Shown here: one piece after another, positions 1-8,947 of the stretch
How positions within the stretch are numbered: the first letter of the stretch is position 1
Layout: each line of letters opens with the position of its first letter
Assembly: GCA_038257155.1 (NCBI GenBank)
Contig: JBBSJP010000032.1
Location: 1 to 51,454, forward strand
Direction: 5' to 3'
Origin: JANJTY01 sp038257155
GTDB taxonomy: Bacteria > Pseudomonadota > Gammaproteobacteria > Xanthomonadales > Xanthomonadaceae
DNA: 51,454 bases
Notes under the pieces: model-generated
The model's input: only the letters and a program-made list of their open reading frames with translations
Told to the model about the DNA's origin: nothing
Databases searched by the model: none
Program-made: the position numbers and the translations under genes

Positions 1-81
1 CTTTCGATGCAGCCGAACGACCTGCTTTCGGCGCTCATGCAGCTGCTCCAACGATTGGTATCTTGCGTCTTCTTTGTCCAT
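1..81 (-). CDS. Probable IS630-family transposase, N-terminal 27 codons only (partial)
   Basis: Reading the minus strand from an ATG at 81-79 gives an open frame of 27 codons that continues off the left edge. The peptide begins MDKEDARYQSLEQLHERRK and ends VVRLHRK. This resembles the start of IS630-family transposases, where a short basic helix precedes the helix-turn-helix DNA-binding domain. I recognise this by recall of the family and have no alignment. No good Shine-Dalgarno sequence precedes the ATG. The insertion sequence end should lie between 82 and about 175, before the stop codon of the peptidase gene, but I could not define a terminal inverted repeat because the other end is outside the window. 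Confidence 0.5.
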   Translation of the reverse strand, partial: MDKEDARYQSLEQLHERRKQVVRLHRK

Positions 82-175
82 GAAGGTTGGACACCAGCCG
101 GGCCACGGAAGTTCAATCTTCAGTGTACCATGTCAATAATCCAGCGCCAACCTGCGGAAAAACGTGATGCGCCGA

Positions 176-3100
176 TCAGGGCGCCTCGCCATTCAACTGG
201 CGCCGCAGCCTGCCATTGTCGACTGGCGTATTGAGAGGCCGGAAGCTGGCACGCTGCTTGCGCCAGGCACCACCGGGTGAGTCGGGATAGCTGAGGTCAG
301 TGGAAACCTCCAGCAACTCCGGACTCAGCATCTGAACCCTTACCAGGCCAGCGATACGGGTCTGCACCGGGTTTGCAACACTGTCACAGTTGGGACAGAA
401 GCCGGTATGGTGCAAGACCTGCACATCGGCCACGTCACCGGCATCACCAATGCCCAGCGCCCAGCGCACCGCGCCGGCCGCATCATAGTAGTAGAGCACC
501 ACGCCGGTGCGTTCGCCCTGACGCGCAATCGACGCACCCCAGCCCGAGTCCGCCGGCGGATACCAGGAACCGGTCAGCTCGATGCGCGGCGCCGCGCCGT
601 CGAACAGGTAGGCACGGATCCCCTCTTCCCCTTGCAGATCGCCGTCGTCGAAACGCCACCGCAGGCGGGCGCTGCTATCCGACTCGAAATGGATTTCCAC
701 GTCGCCTACGGAAAAGCGCTCGATCACTCCGCTGGCGCTGTCGCGTCGGCTGCTCTGCAGCTCAGCCTTCCACAGCGGGCCTTCGAGCGGCGCCGCGGCC
801 GAATACAACGTGGGCTGGCCATCGTTGCCATAGGTGTACCAGCCAATGAACAACTGGTTCGCCGAGGTCTGCATATCGATGCCGTGACCCGGCCTGTCCG
901 GGATCCAGAATCCGCGGAATGGCGCGATACCCGATTCCAGTGAACCAATATCACAACGCGCAGGCTCCGCAGCTGCTTGAGGCCGTGGCGAAGCCAGCTG
1001 ATCGACAGGAGCGCAGCGCGCCGCCGGAATTGCATCGATCGCATCGGCGGGCGGCGGCAAGGCGCCGCGCTCTCGGTCCAGCACCAGCGCATCGGCCGGC
1101 AACGGCGCGCCGCGCTGGTCGCCCTCGGCGAACAGGCCGCAGTCGTCACCAACCCGATTGAATCCGAGGCTGCTGACCTCGGCTGCGCAGGCCGGCGCGC
1201 CACTGGGCAGTCCATCGGCACCGAGTACTCGATAGGACGCCAGCAGGCTGTGGCCAATCGCCACGTTGCCCTGCAACAGCGCGCCTGATGAATCGAGGTC
1301 CAGCACGGTGACCGAGTCCAGTTCCATCTGGCCCGATACGCCGTTCGCAAACACGCCGCGCGAATGCGACAGGGTGGAATTGCGCATCAGCAAGTCGCCC
1401 TGGTTGCCCAGCAGGGCGCCGGACAGCTCCAGCCCGTCAAACCAGCTGCCATCGATCTCGGCCTCGCCACGATTGTCCAGCAGGTTGCCAGCGGCAATAC
1501 CGGCTGCCTGAAAGCGCCTCAGAACCAGCCTGCCATCATTGCGTATGAGGTTGCCCAAGATCGGTACAGGCAGCGCATCGGATGCGTGAATCCTGGCGTC
1601 GCGCAGCTCCAGTTCGGCACCGGGAAGAACGGTGATGAGATCCGCCCCATCCAGGGCAACCTCGTTGAGGGGCATCAGCAGCGCGCCGTTGGCAAAGATC
1701 CTGAGACTGCCCGGCACCTGCATCGAGATGTGCTGGCCGCTCGGTGCACCGGTCGCTGCCTCACCGATGCGGTAGGTGGCCCCGCCGTCAAGCACCATGT
1801 CGACGCTCTCCGGCGAAACGGCGTGCCGCGCTGCCGCGGCAGCAAACGCTTCCTCAAGGCTGCGCTCGGCGCTCACGCGCAGCGCTAGGTGCCCATCACG
1901 ATCGTTATCGAGCACCTCGACGGCAATCTGGGCGCCTATCCGCACATCATCGACTGTGCTCCAGAGGTAGATCGGCAGTTGCAGGCGTCGATCAGCTGCC
2001 ACTTGCATGTCATCGGGCAAAGGCAGCCGCAGCAGGGCCTCGGACTGCTCGCCATCGTTCCAGGCCGAAGTCAGTGCCGGGCAATCGACATCCTCGCCCT
2101 GCAGGCGCGGATCGCAGAGCGCCGCGTGCAGCGGGCCGCCCAGCGAGCCACTGCGACGCACGCGCACCATCACCGGCTCGCCCTCGGCGCGTGTCGCGGT
2201 GAATGACAGTATCTCGATCCCTGAGGTACCCAGAGCCAGCGCCATGCTGCGGTCTTCACTGCCGGGCTGCCCGCCGTAGCCCTCCCAGCGGCCCTGGCTC
2301 CAATCGACTGGCGACTGCGGGTCCGGATCCAGCAGCATGCCGACCATGTCGAACGAACTTACCGCGAAGCGTGCTTCTCCCGGACTGACCGCTTCAGGCA
2401 CGACAAAATCGAACTCGAACGTATCACCGTCGTAGCGCCACGCTCCTTGCGCCCGGCTCAACCAGCGTCCGGCGGCTACCGGCAGTGATCTGCGCTCCTC
2501 ACCCTGCAGCAGGCTGACGACTGGCAAGAACACGTCGAGTCCGTCGAATCCGCCAACCGTTCCGTCTTCAGCAAACACCCGCATCGGCTTGGAGAATCTC
2601 AGCCTGGCGCGATGCAGCTGACCTGGCACAAGCTGCTGGCTCAATCCAACCTGCAGCACCCGCTGTGTGTTCTGCAGCTGCCATTGGCCGCGGTAGCGGG
2701 GCACGCTGCCGGAGCCCTGCAGTGCGTCGACCTCAAGGCCCGCAAGATGTGGCGGCCCGGCCATGAAGTAGAACGCCACTTGATGGGTCTGGGCCCAGGC
2801 GTCGGCGACGCGACGTACCTCGGCGACCGGCAAGATAAAACCGCTGTGCGAAATGCCCGTCCCGCCATACTCCGCGCCAGCAGCATTGCCCGGCTCGATC
2901 TCCAGCGTCCAGGCGGGAACGTGGAACTGGTAGGCAAAGTGCTCGGCATGCGTACCAATGCCCAGGTTGGGTGGGTCGGGTACGTTCTGGTACTCGCGAC
3001 CCGACGGAAAGCGTGCGCTGCGGGAAACCTGCCGGTGATGCGCATCCAGTCTCTGGATCAGCTGATTCTGGACGGCAAGCAGTTCCGCATTGCCGGTGTT

Positions 3101-3934
3101 CGATGCGAAGAACACCTGGGTGTAGGAATGCAGATCGATGCCGAGGCGCAAACGCGAAGCGGGTGCCAGTTCCAGCGCACCCAGCGTCGCCTGAACCTCG
3201 GGCTCGCTGTGCGGCGCAGGGCCGTGGTACACCAGATCAGACGGATTGGACGACGACTGCGAACTGCTGGCCCAGAAGGGCTGCAGGTTGCGATTCAGGT
3301 CCACGCCGCGCAGGTGATCGGCAAAGGAAAACAGGTTCTCGTCCACCCCCGGCATGTTCTTGCGCCGCATGCGTCCATCGCGTGGCCAGGTCGCGGGGAA
3401 ACGCGGATCACTGTCGAGGATTGCCTGGGAGGGAAAGCGCTGGGTTTGCAGAAACCCATCCACGTTCTGAACCGGCACCATCACAAGCCGGGTGTTGTCG
3501 AGCAGGAAACGCTCGATGCCGTCCCGCGCCCTGCCCACCATCAGGTGCTCGATGGTTGCCGCAGCCAGTTCAGGCACACCCCACTCGCGCGCGTGCGTTG
3601 TGCCATTCAGGAAAAACGCCGGTTTAGCGCGTCCATCGCGATCCAGATCCCCCGGGCTTGAAGCAACAAAGGCCCAGATGCTGCGGTTGGCGCGGGTCTG
3701 ACCTGCCGCAACCGCATGCAGGTCATCGCTATCCAGCGCCAGGCCGTGAAGCCTTGCCATCAGGCTGGTGTAGTCCCGGAAACCATCCACGGGCTCGGTG
3801 GAGGCAATGGGAAGGGGTACCGGATAGCCGAGCGACAGGATGCTGGGGCCGCTGCCCTGTTCGGCGTAGCTGATCACCCGCTGGGCCAGAACAACGTGCG
3901 GGACCAGAAGCACCAGCAAAGCCAGCCACCTCAT
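176..3934 (-). CDS. Large secreted M14-family zinc carboxypeptidase with C-terminal beta-rich modules
   Basis: 1252 residues. A signal peptide (about residues 1-17, cut after VVLA) predicts export. The M14 catalytic domain lies at about 50-400 and has the usual residues: the zinc motif HAREW (H114, E117), the arginine motif VDLNRN (211-216), a third zinc ligand in IDLHS (H269) and the catalytic glutamate in TLEIEPG (E345). M14 enzymes remove C-terminal amino acids from peptides. After it come about 850 residues without catalytic motifs: beta-sandwich-like segments, then a stretch of short repeats at about 800-950 (phrases such as IRNDGRL, LLDNRGE, LLGNQGD) that looks like a right-handed beta-helix, then two FWIPDRPGHG/SWYPPADSGWG modules at about 1060-1230. 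The start codon overlaps the upstream stop by 4 bases (ATGA), so translation is probably coupled. The substrate is unknown. Confidence 0.85.
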   Translation of the reverse strand: MRWLALLVLLVPHVVLAQRVISYAEQGSGPSILSLGYPVPLPIASTEPVDGFRDYTSLMARLHGLALDSDDLHAVAAGQTRANRSIWAFVASSPGDLDRDGRAKPAFFLNGTTHAREWGVPELAAATIEHLMVGRARDGIERFLLDNTRLVMVPVQNVDGFLQTQRFPSQAILDSDPRFPATWPRDGRMRRKNMPGVDENLFSFADHLRGVDLNRNLQPFWASSSQSSSNPSDLVYHGPAPHSEPEVQATLGALELAPASRLRLGIDLHSYTQVFFASNTGNAELLAVQNQLIQRLDAHHRQVSRSARFPSGREYQNVPDPPNLGIGTHAEHFAYQFHVPAWTLEIEPGNAAGAEYGGTGISHSGFILPVAEVRRVADAWAQTHQVAFYFMAGPPHLAGLEVDALQGSGSVPRYRGQWQLQNTQRVLQVGLSQQLVPGQLHRARLRFSKPMRVFAEDGTVGGFDGLDVFLPVVSLLQGEERRSLPVAAGRWLSRAQGAWRYDGDTFEFDFVVPEAVSPGEARFAVSSFDMVGMLLDPDPQSPVDWSQGRWEGYGGQPGSEDRSMALALGTSGIEILSFTATRAEGEPVMVRVRRSGSLGGPLHAALCDPRLQGEDVDCPALTSAWNDGEQSEALLRLPLPDDMQVAADRRLQLPIYLWSTVDDVRIGAQIAVEVLDNDRDGHLALRVSAERSLEEAFAAAAARHAVSPESVDMVLDGGATYRIGEAATGAPSGQHISMQVPGSLRIFANGALLMPLNEVALDGADLITVLPGAELELRDARIHASDALPVPILGNLIRNDGRLVLRRFQAAGIAAGNLLDNRGEAEIDGSWFDGLELSGALLGNQGDLLMRNSTLSHSRGVFANGVSGQMELDSVTVLDLDSSGALLQGNVAIGHSLLASYRVLGADGLPSGAPACAAEVSSLGFNRVGDDCGLFAEGDQRGAPLPADALVLDRERGALPPPADAIDAIPAARCAPVDQLASPRPQAAAEPARCDIGSLESGIAPFRGFWIPDRPGHGIDMQTSANQLFIGWYTYGNDGQPTLYSAAAPLEGPLWKAELQSSRRDSASGVIERFSVGDVEIHFESDSSARLRWRFDDGDLQGEEGIRAYLFDGAAPRIELTGSWYPPADSGWGASIARQGERTGVVLYYYDAAGAVRWALGIGDAGDVADVQVLHHTGFCPNCDSVANPVQTRIAGLVRVQMLSPELLEVSTDLSYPDSPGGAWRKQRASFRPLNTPVDNGRLRRQLNGEAP

Positions 3935-4971
3935 CGCAGCGACTCCCGCAATGCCGCATCGCCGGTCCCTGCATCACGCCAGCTGGCCAGGAAGCGGCGC
4001 GTGGTTGCTGTATCGCGCAAGCGCAGGGTCAGGACCAGGGCACGCTGTTGCAGTCCACGGGGCGCGGCAAGGAACGCGTCGATCAGCGTCTCATCGGTCA
4101 CCGCCGTATCGGTGGCCAGTGCCGCTGCTGCGGACTGATGATCCCGAGGTGATCCGAGCAAGTTGAAGAGGACTTCGTGGCGCAGCGCGATACTCGGATC
4201 GTGGCGCAAGGCGGCGACGGCCACCGAAGCGAGCGCCGGGCGCTTCAAGCGCACCTGCGCCAACCAGTCGCGAGCCTGCGCCGGTTCCAGCAGCCATACC
4301 GACGGCAACGAATGGCGCAGTGCGTCGTCCGGAGCCATCATCAGGGCCTGCTCCCAGATCGCCACTCGGGCCTGATCGTGCAACAGCGCCCGCCAGGCCA
4401 GCGCGCCGAGTCCGGGCGGTACAGGCTGCTGCATCAGTCGATCACGACTTGCCGGCGAGAGGCCCTTCAGTGCCGTCGCCTGCAGCTGGTCCGGCGCATC
4501 GAGCATCGCCTGCGTCCAGCTGCGCTGCTGCTCCAGTTCGGGCATCAGGACGGCGAGCTCTTCCTGCTGCTGCCAGTGATGCTGCAGGGCCTTGGCGTGC
4601 GCGGCCAGGTCGAAGACCGGAACGAACCAGTCTGCGAGCGTTTCCGGGTGCTGCTGCCAGAGTACCGGCTGGTGATTGAGCAAGCTCGTGACCCAGTCGC
4701 GCTCCGCGTCGCTTGGCATGCTGTCTGTCATCGTCTGCAGCACCTGCGTCGCAGCCAGCTCGAACACGGCCGGCTCCTGATGCATCAGCTGCTTCGCGGT
4801 GCCGTCGAGCACTGCGCCGCGCAGTGCGGCAACGCTCTCATTGCCGATTCGCAGGGGAACATCCCCGGATACAACCTGGGCATGCGCCGGAAGCTCGGCT
4901 CGGGTGCGCGCCTCCGCCAAGCCCGGAAACATGGCGGTCGCAAGCAGCAGGACGGTCAGCATTCGCTTCAT
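3931..4971 (-). CDS. Exported alpha-helical protein of unknown function
   Basis: 346 residues. I do not recognise the family. Residues 1-21 form a signal peptide ending GLAEA. The rest is rich in Leu, Ala, Gln and His and reads as successive amphipathic helices, with spacing that suggests HEAT-like repeats in the second half (about 180-340, for example the segments around LASVAVAALRHDP and SIALRHEVLFNLL). No catalytic motif is visible. The gene overlaps both neighbours by 4 bases (ATGA at each end): its start overlaps the tatD stop and its stop overlaps the start of the M14 peptidase. The coupling and the shared export signal suggest it works with the secreted peptidase, possibly as a partner or chaperone, but this is inference. 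Confidence 0.7.
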   Translation of the reverse strand: MKRMLTVLLLATAMFPGLAEARTRAELPAHAQVVSGDVPLRIGNESVAALRGAVLDGTAKQLMHQEPAVFELAATQVLQTMTDSMPSDAERDWVTSLLNHQPVLWQQHPETLADWFVPVFDLAAHAKALQHHWQQQEELAVLMPELEQQRSWTQAMLDAPDQLQATALKGLSPASRDRLMQQPVPPGLGALAWRALLHDQARVAIWEQALMMAPDDALRHSLPSVWLLEPAQARDWLAQVRLKRPALASVAVAALRHDPSIALRHEVLFNLLGSPRDHQSAAAALATDTAVTDETLIDAFLAAPRGLQQRALVLTLRLRDTATTRRFLASWRDAGTGDAALRESLR

Positions 4972-5777
4972 TTGCCCACCATACCCTTGTGCTGGACCGG
5001 GGAAAACTCCGGCGCGAGAGCAAACAGGCGACGGGCATTTTCACCACTCACGCGTGCAACCAGTTCAGCGCTCTCGCCGCGCAGCTCAGCGACCGTCTGC
5101 AGCACCTCAGTGAGGAATTCCGGGCTGTTGCGCTGCCCGCGACGGGAGGCTGGTGCCTGGTCGGGCGCGTCGCTTTCCAGCAGCAGCTGTTCGCTCGGCA
5201 GCGTCGCAACCAGGCGCCGCAAGCGCTGCGCGCGAGCATGGGTTACCGGACCACCGATGCCCAGCAGGAAACCAATCCGTCGAAGCAGCTCAGCTTGCTC
5301 CGCGCTGCCCGAGAAACTGTGCACCACACCGCGCAATCCGCCGACACGACGGATCGCCGCAATCACGGCATCCACGGCGCGGCGCGCATGCACGATCACC
5401 GGCAGGTCGAACTCGCGCGCGATGCCAAGTTGTGCTTCGAAATAGAACTGCTGCTGCGTCCGATCCAGGCCTTCAACAAAATAGTCCAGTCCGCACTCGC
5501 CTACCGCGACCGCACGACTGGTTTGCAATCGTCTGCGCAGCTCGGGCAGATGCTCAGGCCGATGATCAGCAAGGAACATCGGATGCAGACCAAAGGCTGG
5601 ATGCAACAGGGCACTGCCCGAACAAAGTGCATCCAGGGCCGCCCATCCGGCAGCGCTCACTGCGGGCACCACGATGCCGACCACACCACACGCCTGCGCA
5701 CGGTCCAGCACCTGTTGACGGTCGCCCGAGAACTCGGCCGCATCGAGGTGACAGTGAGTGTCGATCAGCTCCAGCAT
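4968..5777 (-). CDS. tatD: TatD family metal-dependent hydrolase / DNase
   Basis: 269 residues from the start chosen here, matching the usual 255-270 of the family. It is a TIM-barrel metalloenzyme with 3'-5' nuclease activity in studied members. Metal ligands are visible: DTHCHLD near the N-terminus (His8, His10), GECGLDY (Glu94), the His of VIVHAR (His130), VHSFSG (His153) and ESDAPD (Asp203). An in-frame ATG at 5840 would add 21 residues and has an AAGG sequence 8 bases upstream. I prefer 5777 because family members begin a few residues before the metal motif, and an AGGAG lies 12 bases ahead. The gene is divergent from fabI and heads the coupled trio with the helical protein and M14 peptidase. 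Confidence 0.9.
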   Translation of the reverse strand: MLELIDTHCHLDAAEFSGDRQQVLDRAQACGVVGIVVPAVSAAGWAALDALCSGSALLHPAFGLHPMFLADHRPEHLPELRRRLQTSRAVAVGECGLDYFVEGLDRTQQQFYFEAQLGIAREFDLPVIVHARRAVDAVIAAIRRVGGLRGVVHSFSGSAEQAELLRRIGFLLGIGGPVTHARAQRLRRLVATLPSEQLLLESDAPDQAPASRRGQRNSPEFLTEVLQTVAELRGESAELVARVSGENARRLFALAPEFSPVQHKGMVGK

Positions 5778-5872
5778 GCGCGCAGTGTGCTCCTGGCCTG
5801 GCCGCTTGTCGGCCTCGCTCCCGAACTCATATTTGGCCATACTTGTCGCCTTTCACTGAAAATGGAGGCTCC

Positions 5873-6664
5873 ATGGGATTCCTGTCCGGCAAACGCGCGC
5901 TGATCACCGGCATCGCCAGCCAGCGATCGATCGCCAACGGCATCGCCGAGGCAATGCATCGGGAGGGGGCCGAACTGGCTTTCACCTACCAGAACGAAAA
6001 GCTGAAATCGCGCGTCGAAGATGCAGCTGCGCGCTGTGGTTCGGATTTCGTGCTGCCTCTTGATGTGGCCGACGACGCGCAGATCGACGCCATGTTTGCC
6101 GAGATCGGCAAGCGCTGGGATGGCTTCGACATCCTGATCCACGCCATCGCGTATGCGCCACGCGAGGCAATCGAGGGCGAGTTTCTCGACGGCCTCACGC
6201 GCGCAAATTTTGCCGTTGCGCACGATATTTCATCGTACTCGCTGGCGGCACTGGCGAAAGGCGCGCAACCCTTCATGCAGGGACGCAATGGCGCCATCCT
6301 GACCTTGTCCTATCTGGGTGCAGAGCGCGCCCTGGCGAGCTACAACGTGATGGGAGTGGCAAAGGCCAGCCTCGAAGCCTGCGTTCGCTACCTTGCGCTC
6401 AATCTTGGCCCACAGGGCATTCGTGTCAACGCGATCTCGGCGGGTCCGATCAAGACCCTGGCCGCAGCGGGCATCGCCAACTTCCGCAAGATGTTGACCC
6501 ACGTCGAGCACTACGCACCGATGCGTCGCAGCGTCACGATCGAAGACGTCGGCAATGCCGCCGCCTTCCTCTGTTCGGATCTTGCGGCGGGAATCACCGG
6601 CGAGGTCACCTACGTCGATTCCGGCTACAACATCCTAGGCATGACCGGCCTGGATGTTGCCTGA
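5873..6664 (+). CDS. fabI: Enoyl-[acyl-carrier-protein] reductase (NADH)
   Basis: 263 residues, the usual FabI length. It catalyses the last step of each fatty-acid elongation cycle, reducing trans-2-enoyl-ACP with NADH in the cytoplasm. It has the dinucleotide-binding start ITGIASQRSIA and the active-site arrangement Tyr147, Tyr157, Lys164 (LSYLGAERA followed by YNVMGVAK), which is the FabI signature distinguishing it from FabG-type reductases. The conserved NAISAGPIKTLAA segment follows. The ATG at 5873 is chosen because GGAGG lies 5 bases upstream and the protein then starts MGFLSGKRALITG as in homologues; the open frame extends far upstream but without homology. A strong bidirectional terminator follows the stop. 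Confidence 0.97.
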   Translation: MGFLSGKRALITGIASQRSIANGIAEAMHREGAELAFTYQNEKLKSRVEDAAARCGSDFVLPLDVADDAQIDAMFAEIGKRWDGFDILIHAIAYAPREAIEGEFLDGLTRANFAVAHDISSYSLAALAKGAQPFMQGRNGAILTLSYLGAERALASYNVMGVAKASLEACVRYLALNLGPQGIRVNAISAGPIKTLAAAGIANFRKMLTHVEHYAPMRRSVTIEDVGNAAAFLCSDLAAGITGEVTYVDSGYNILGMTGLDVA

Positions 6665-6695
6665 CCCAGGCAGATCCGAACCACAGCGCATAAAG

Positions 6696-6721
6696 AAAGG
6701 CCCCGGATATCCGGGGCCTTT
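6696..6721. terminator. Bidirectional terminator between fabI and ppiD
   Basis: A perfect palindrome (AAAGGCCCCGGA paired with TCCGGGGCCTTT) sits between the converging fabI and ppiD genes. It has A-rich sequence on the left and TTTCGGTTT on the right, so it can end transcription from either side. Confidence 0.9.
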
Positions 6722-6753
6722 CGGTTTCAATCTCGCTGCAACTGAAGGGCGAG

Positions 6754-8667
6754 TTACATCCGCTCTTCGGCTACCCGCACTTCAGTCTGCTGCCTGAGGC
6801 TGTCCACGAATCCGCGCAACTCAACCGTCGAAAGACCCTGCGCCAGCTGGCTGCGAAGGCCGTCACGCTCGGCGGCCGGAACCTTGGACGGATCTGCATC
6901 ACGCACGGCAGACACTGCGAGCAGGGCAAAGCGGTTGGCACCAAGCTCGGCCAATCCACTGCTGGGCTTGCCTTCAGCGGGATGCGGCAACTGGAACGCG
7001 CGTTGCACCACACCGGCTTCCACCGTGCCGCCAAATCGGGCTGAATCCGGCGCCTGGGTGATTTCAAGCTCCAGCGAAGCGGCGATATCGGCAAGTGACT
7101 CTCCGCCGTTCAGACGCTCGAGCAGGCTCTCGGCACGCGCCTTGGCGGCTTCGCCCAGACGCTCGTTGGTCAGGTCCTCAATGACCCGGTCGCGCACCTC
7201 CGCAAGTGCTATCGCACTGGCTGGCATGTGCTGTGCAACCTGGATCACGGCCACGTGGTTGCTGCCGAGCTCGATTGGATCGCTCACCGTGCCTTCACTG
7301 ATCAGCACGCTGGAGAAAGCCTGGGTCTGTACTTCGGGATTGGCCGCAATGCCTTGCCCACCGGTCCGGCCGAAGGGGCCGGCCGACTTGACCTCGAGGC
7401 CGAGTTCCCGGGCAGCAAGCTGCAGGGACGTCGGATCACGATAGATCAGGTCAACCAGCTTGCCAGCCTGTTCGGAGAAGCGGCGCTCGCGCTCGCTTTC
7501 CAGGTATTCGGCCTCGAGCTCGCCGCGGACGTCGGCAAAGGGTTTGGCAACTTCGTCACGAACCTCGCGCAGCGAAATCAGGTGCCAGCCATTCTCCGAA
7601 AGGACCGGCTCGCTGATCTTGCCCGGCTCAAGCGCAAACGCTGCGTCCTCGAAGGCCTGGTCCGTGACACCACGTTCGATCCAGCCGAGATCACCACCCG
7701 CGGAGCTGGAACCGACATCTTCCGAAGTCTCGCGTGCAATGGCTTCGAAATCCGCACCCGCTTCGGCCAGGCGCGCGGCGATGCCTTCAATCTTCTCGCG
7801 GGCTGCGCGCTGCGCATCGGCATCGCTACCGGCTTCCACCGCAACCAGGATGTGCGACAGCAAGCGCTGCTCCGGCTCGAGAAAGCGGAAGCTCTGCTCT
7901 TCGTAACGCTCCAACAGGGAAGCTTCGTCGGCAACCGTCGGCACCTCGATACCCGCGGCGTCGATCTCGAGGTAATTGATGGATACCTGCTCGAGCGTCT
8001 GGTAGCGATCCGTGTTGGCCTGGTAGAACGCCTCGATGTCGGCGTCCTTCGGCGTTTCTATGGTGTCGCGTGCCGGCGGCTCCAGGGCCAGGAAGGAAAC
8101 GTCCCTGCGCTGATCACGCAGGCGCAGGAAGTCGAATACGTAGGCGTCAGTAACGAAGGCGCTGCTGCTGATCTGCGCCGGAAGCGCACGCACTTCGAGG
8201 TCGCGCTGCACGCGCCGTTCGAACATGCGCGGCGTCATCGCCTGTCCCTGCAACATCATGCGATACAGATTCGGGTCAAAGTTTCCGTTGGTCTGGAACG
8301 CCGAGATGCCCCGGATTTCCTTTTGCAACTGCGCTGGCGCGACCACCATTCCCAGCCGTTCGCTGGTTTGCAGCATCAACTGCTCTTCGACCAGTCGGTC
8401 GAGCATCTGGCGCTTGACTTCCGGTTGCTCGAAGTAGGCCCCATCGAAATTGTCGCCCATCATCTGACGCATCTGACGACGGTACTCTTCAAAGCGATTG
8501 CGGAAATCGTCGGGTGTGATCTCGTGCTCTCCGACCTTGGCCACATACGCCGATACGTTCGACGAGAAGTAGTTCTCGATGCCGAAGAACAGGAAGGGGA
8601 TCGCCAGCATGGCGACGATCAGGACGGCAATCCAGCCGGTGGTCTTGTCGCGAAGTTTTTGCAGCAT
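6754..8667 (-). CDS. ppiD: Periplasmic folding chaperone / parvulin-type peptidyl-prolyl isomerase PpiD
   Basis: 637 residues, typical of PpiD. A single N-terminal membrane helix (about 13-33, WIAVLIVAMLAIPFLFFGI) anchors it in the inner membrane with the body in the periplasm, where it helps newly translocated outer-membrane and secreted proteins fold. A SurA-N-like chaperone region follows at about 40-200, with a central parvulin domain at about 260-370 (RLLSHILVAVE to GWHLISLREV). PpiD itself usually has little isomerase activity, so activity here should not be assumed. Its position downstream of hupB and the tRNA-Val/tRNA-Asp pair is the classical lon-hupB-ppiD order. It has its own transcription start region because a terminator separates it from the tRNAs. 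Confidence 0.95.
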   Translation of the reverse strand: MLQKLRDKTTGWIAVLIVAMLAIPFLFFGIENYFSSNVSAYVAKVGEHEITPDDFRNRFEEYRRQMRQMMGDNFDGAYFEQPEVKRQMLDRLVEEQLMLQTSERLGMVVAPAQLQKEIRGISAFQTNGNFDPNLYRMMLQGQAMTPRMFERRVQRDLEVRALPAQISSSAFVTDAYVFDFLRLRDQRRDVSFLALEPPARDTIETPKDADIEAFYQANTDRYQTLEQVSINYLEIDAAGIEVPTVADEASLLERYEEQSFRFLEPEQRLLSHILVAVEAGSDADAQRAAREKIEGIAARLAEAGADFEAIARETSEDVGSSSAGGDLGWIERGVTDQAFEDAAFALEPGKISEPVLSENGWHLISLREVRDEVAKPFADVRGELEAEYLESERERRFSEQAGKLVDLIYRDPTSLQLAARELGLEVKSAGPFGRTGGQGIAANPEVQTQAFSSVLISEGTVSDPIELGSNHVAVIQVAQHMPASAIALAEVRDRVIEDLTNERLGEAAKARAESLLERLNGGESLADIAASLELEITQAPDSARFGGTVEAGVVQRAFQLPHPAEGKPSSGLAELGANRFALLAVSAVRDADPSKVPAAERDGLRSQLAQGLSTVELRGFVDSLRQQTEVRVAEERM

Positions 8668-8729
8668 CGCAGGTTCCGTGGCGTGATGTGACTGCGGCCG
8701 ACGGCATCCAGCGGGTCCGCAGTGTGCAT

Positions 8730-8762
8730 AAAAAACAAGGGCGCCGGATGCCGGCGCCCTTG
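8730..8762 (-). terminator. Rho-independent terminator after hupB-tRNA-Val-tRNA-Asp
   Basis: Reading the minus strand, a 12-bp stem (CAAGGGCGCCGG with its complement, 3-base loop) is followed by six T residues. It lies just past tRNA-Asp and ends that transcript ahead of ppiD. Confidence 0.9.
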
Positions 8763-8769
8763 GAGTAGG

Positions 8770-8846
8770 TGGCGGAGTGGACGGGACTCGAACCCGCGAC
8801 CTCCGGCGTGACAGGCCAGCATTCTAACCGACTGAACTACCACTCC
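8770..8846 (-). tRNA. tRNA-Asp (anticodon GTC)
   Basis: 77-nt cloverleaf on the minus strand: acceptor GGAGTGG pairs with CCACTCC, discriminator G, encoded CCA. The anticodon loop CTGTCAC gives anticodon GTC. The T arm carries GGTTCGAGTCC. It lies 12 bases from tRNA-Val and upstream of a terminator. Confidence 0.97.
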
Positions 8847-8858
8847 GCTGTTTGAACT

Positions 8859-8933
8859 TGGTGGGTGCTGAGGGTTTCGAACCCCCGACCCTCGCCTTGT
8901 AAGGGCGACGCTCTACCGCTGAGCTAAGCACCC
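8859..8933 (-). tRNA. tRNA-Val (anticodon TAC)
   Basis: 75-nt cloverleaf on the minus strand: acceptor GGGTGCT, anticodon loop CTTACAA giving TAC, T arm GGTTCGAAACC, discriminator A and encoded CCA. Its 5' end is only 14 bases after the hupB stop, so it is very probably cut out of the hupB transcript. Confidence 0.97.
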
Positions 8934-8947
8934 GTGGCGAGAGCTCG

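Noticed and set aside
7..234. 75-codon plus-strand frame at the left edge
   Set aside because: It is antisense to the transposase start and overlaps the M14 peptidase end; no family sequence.
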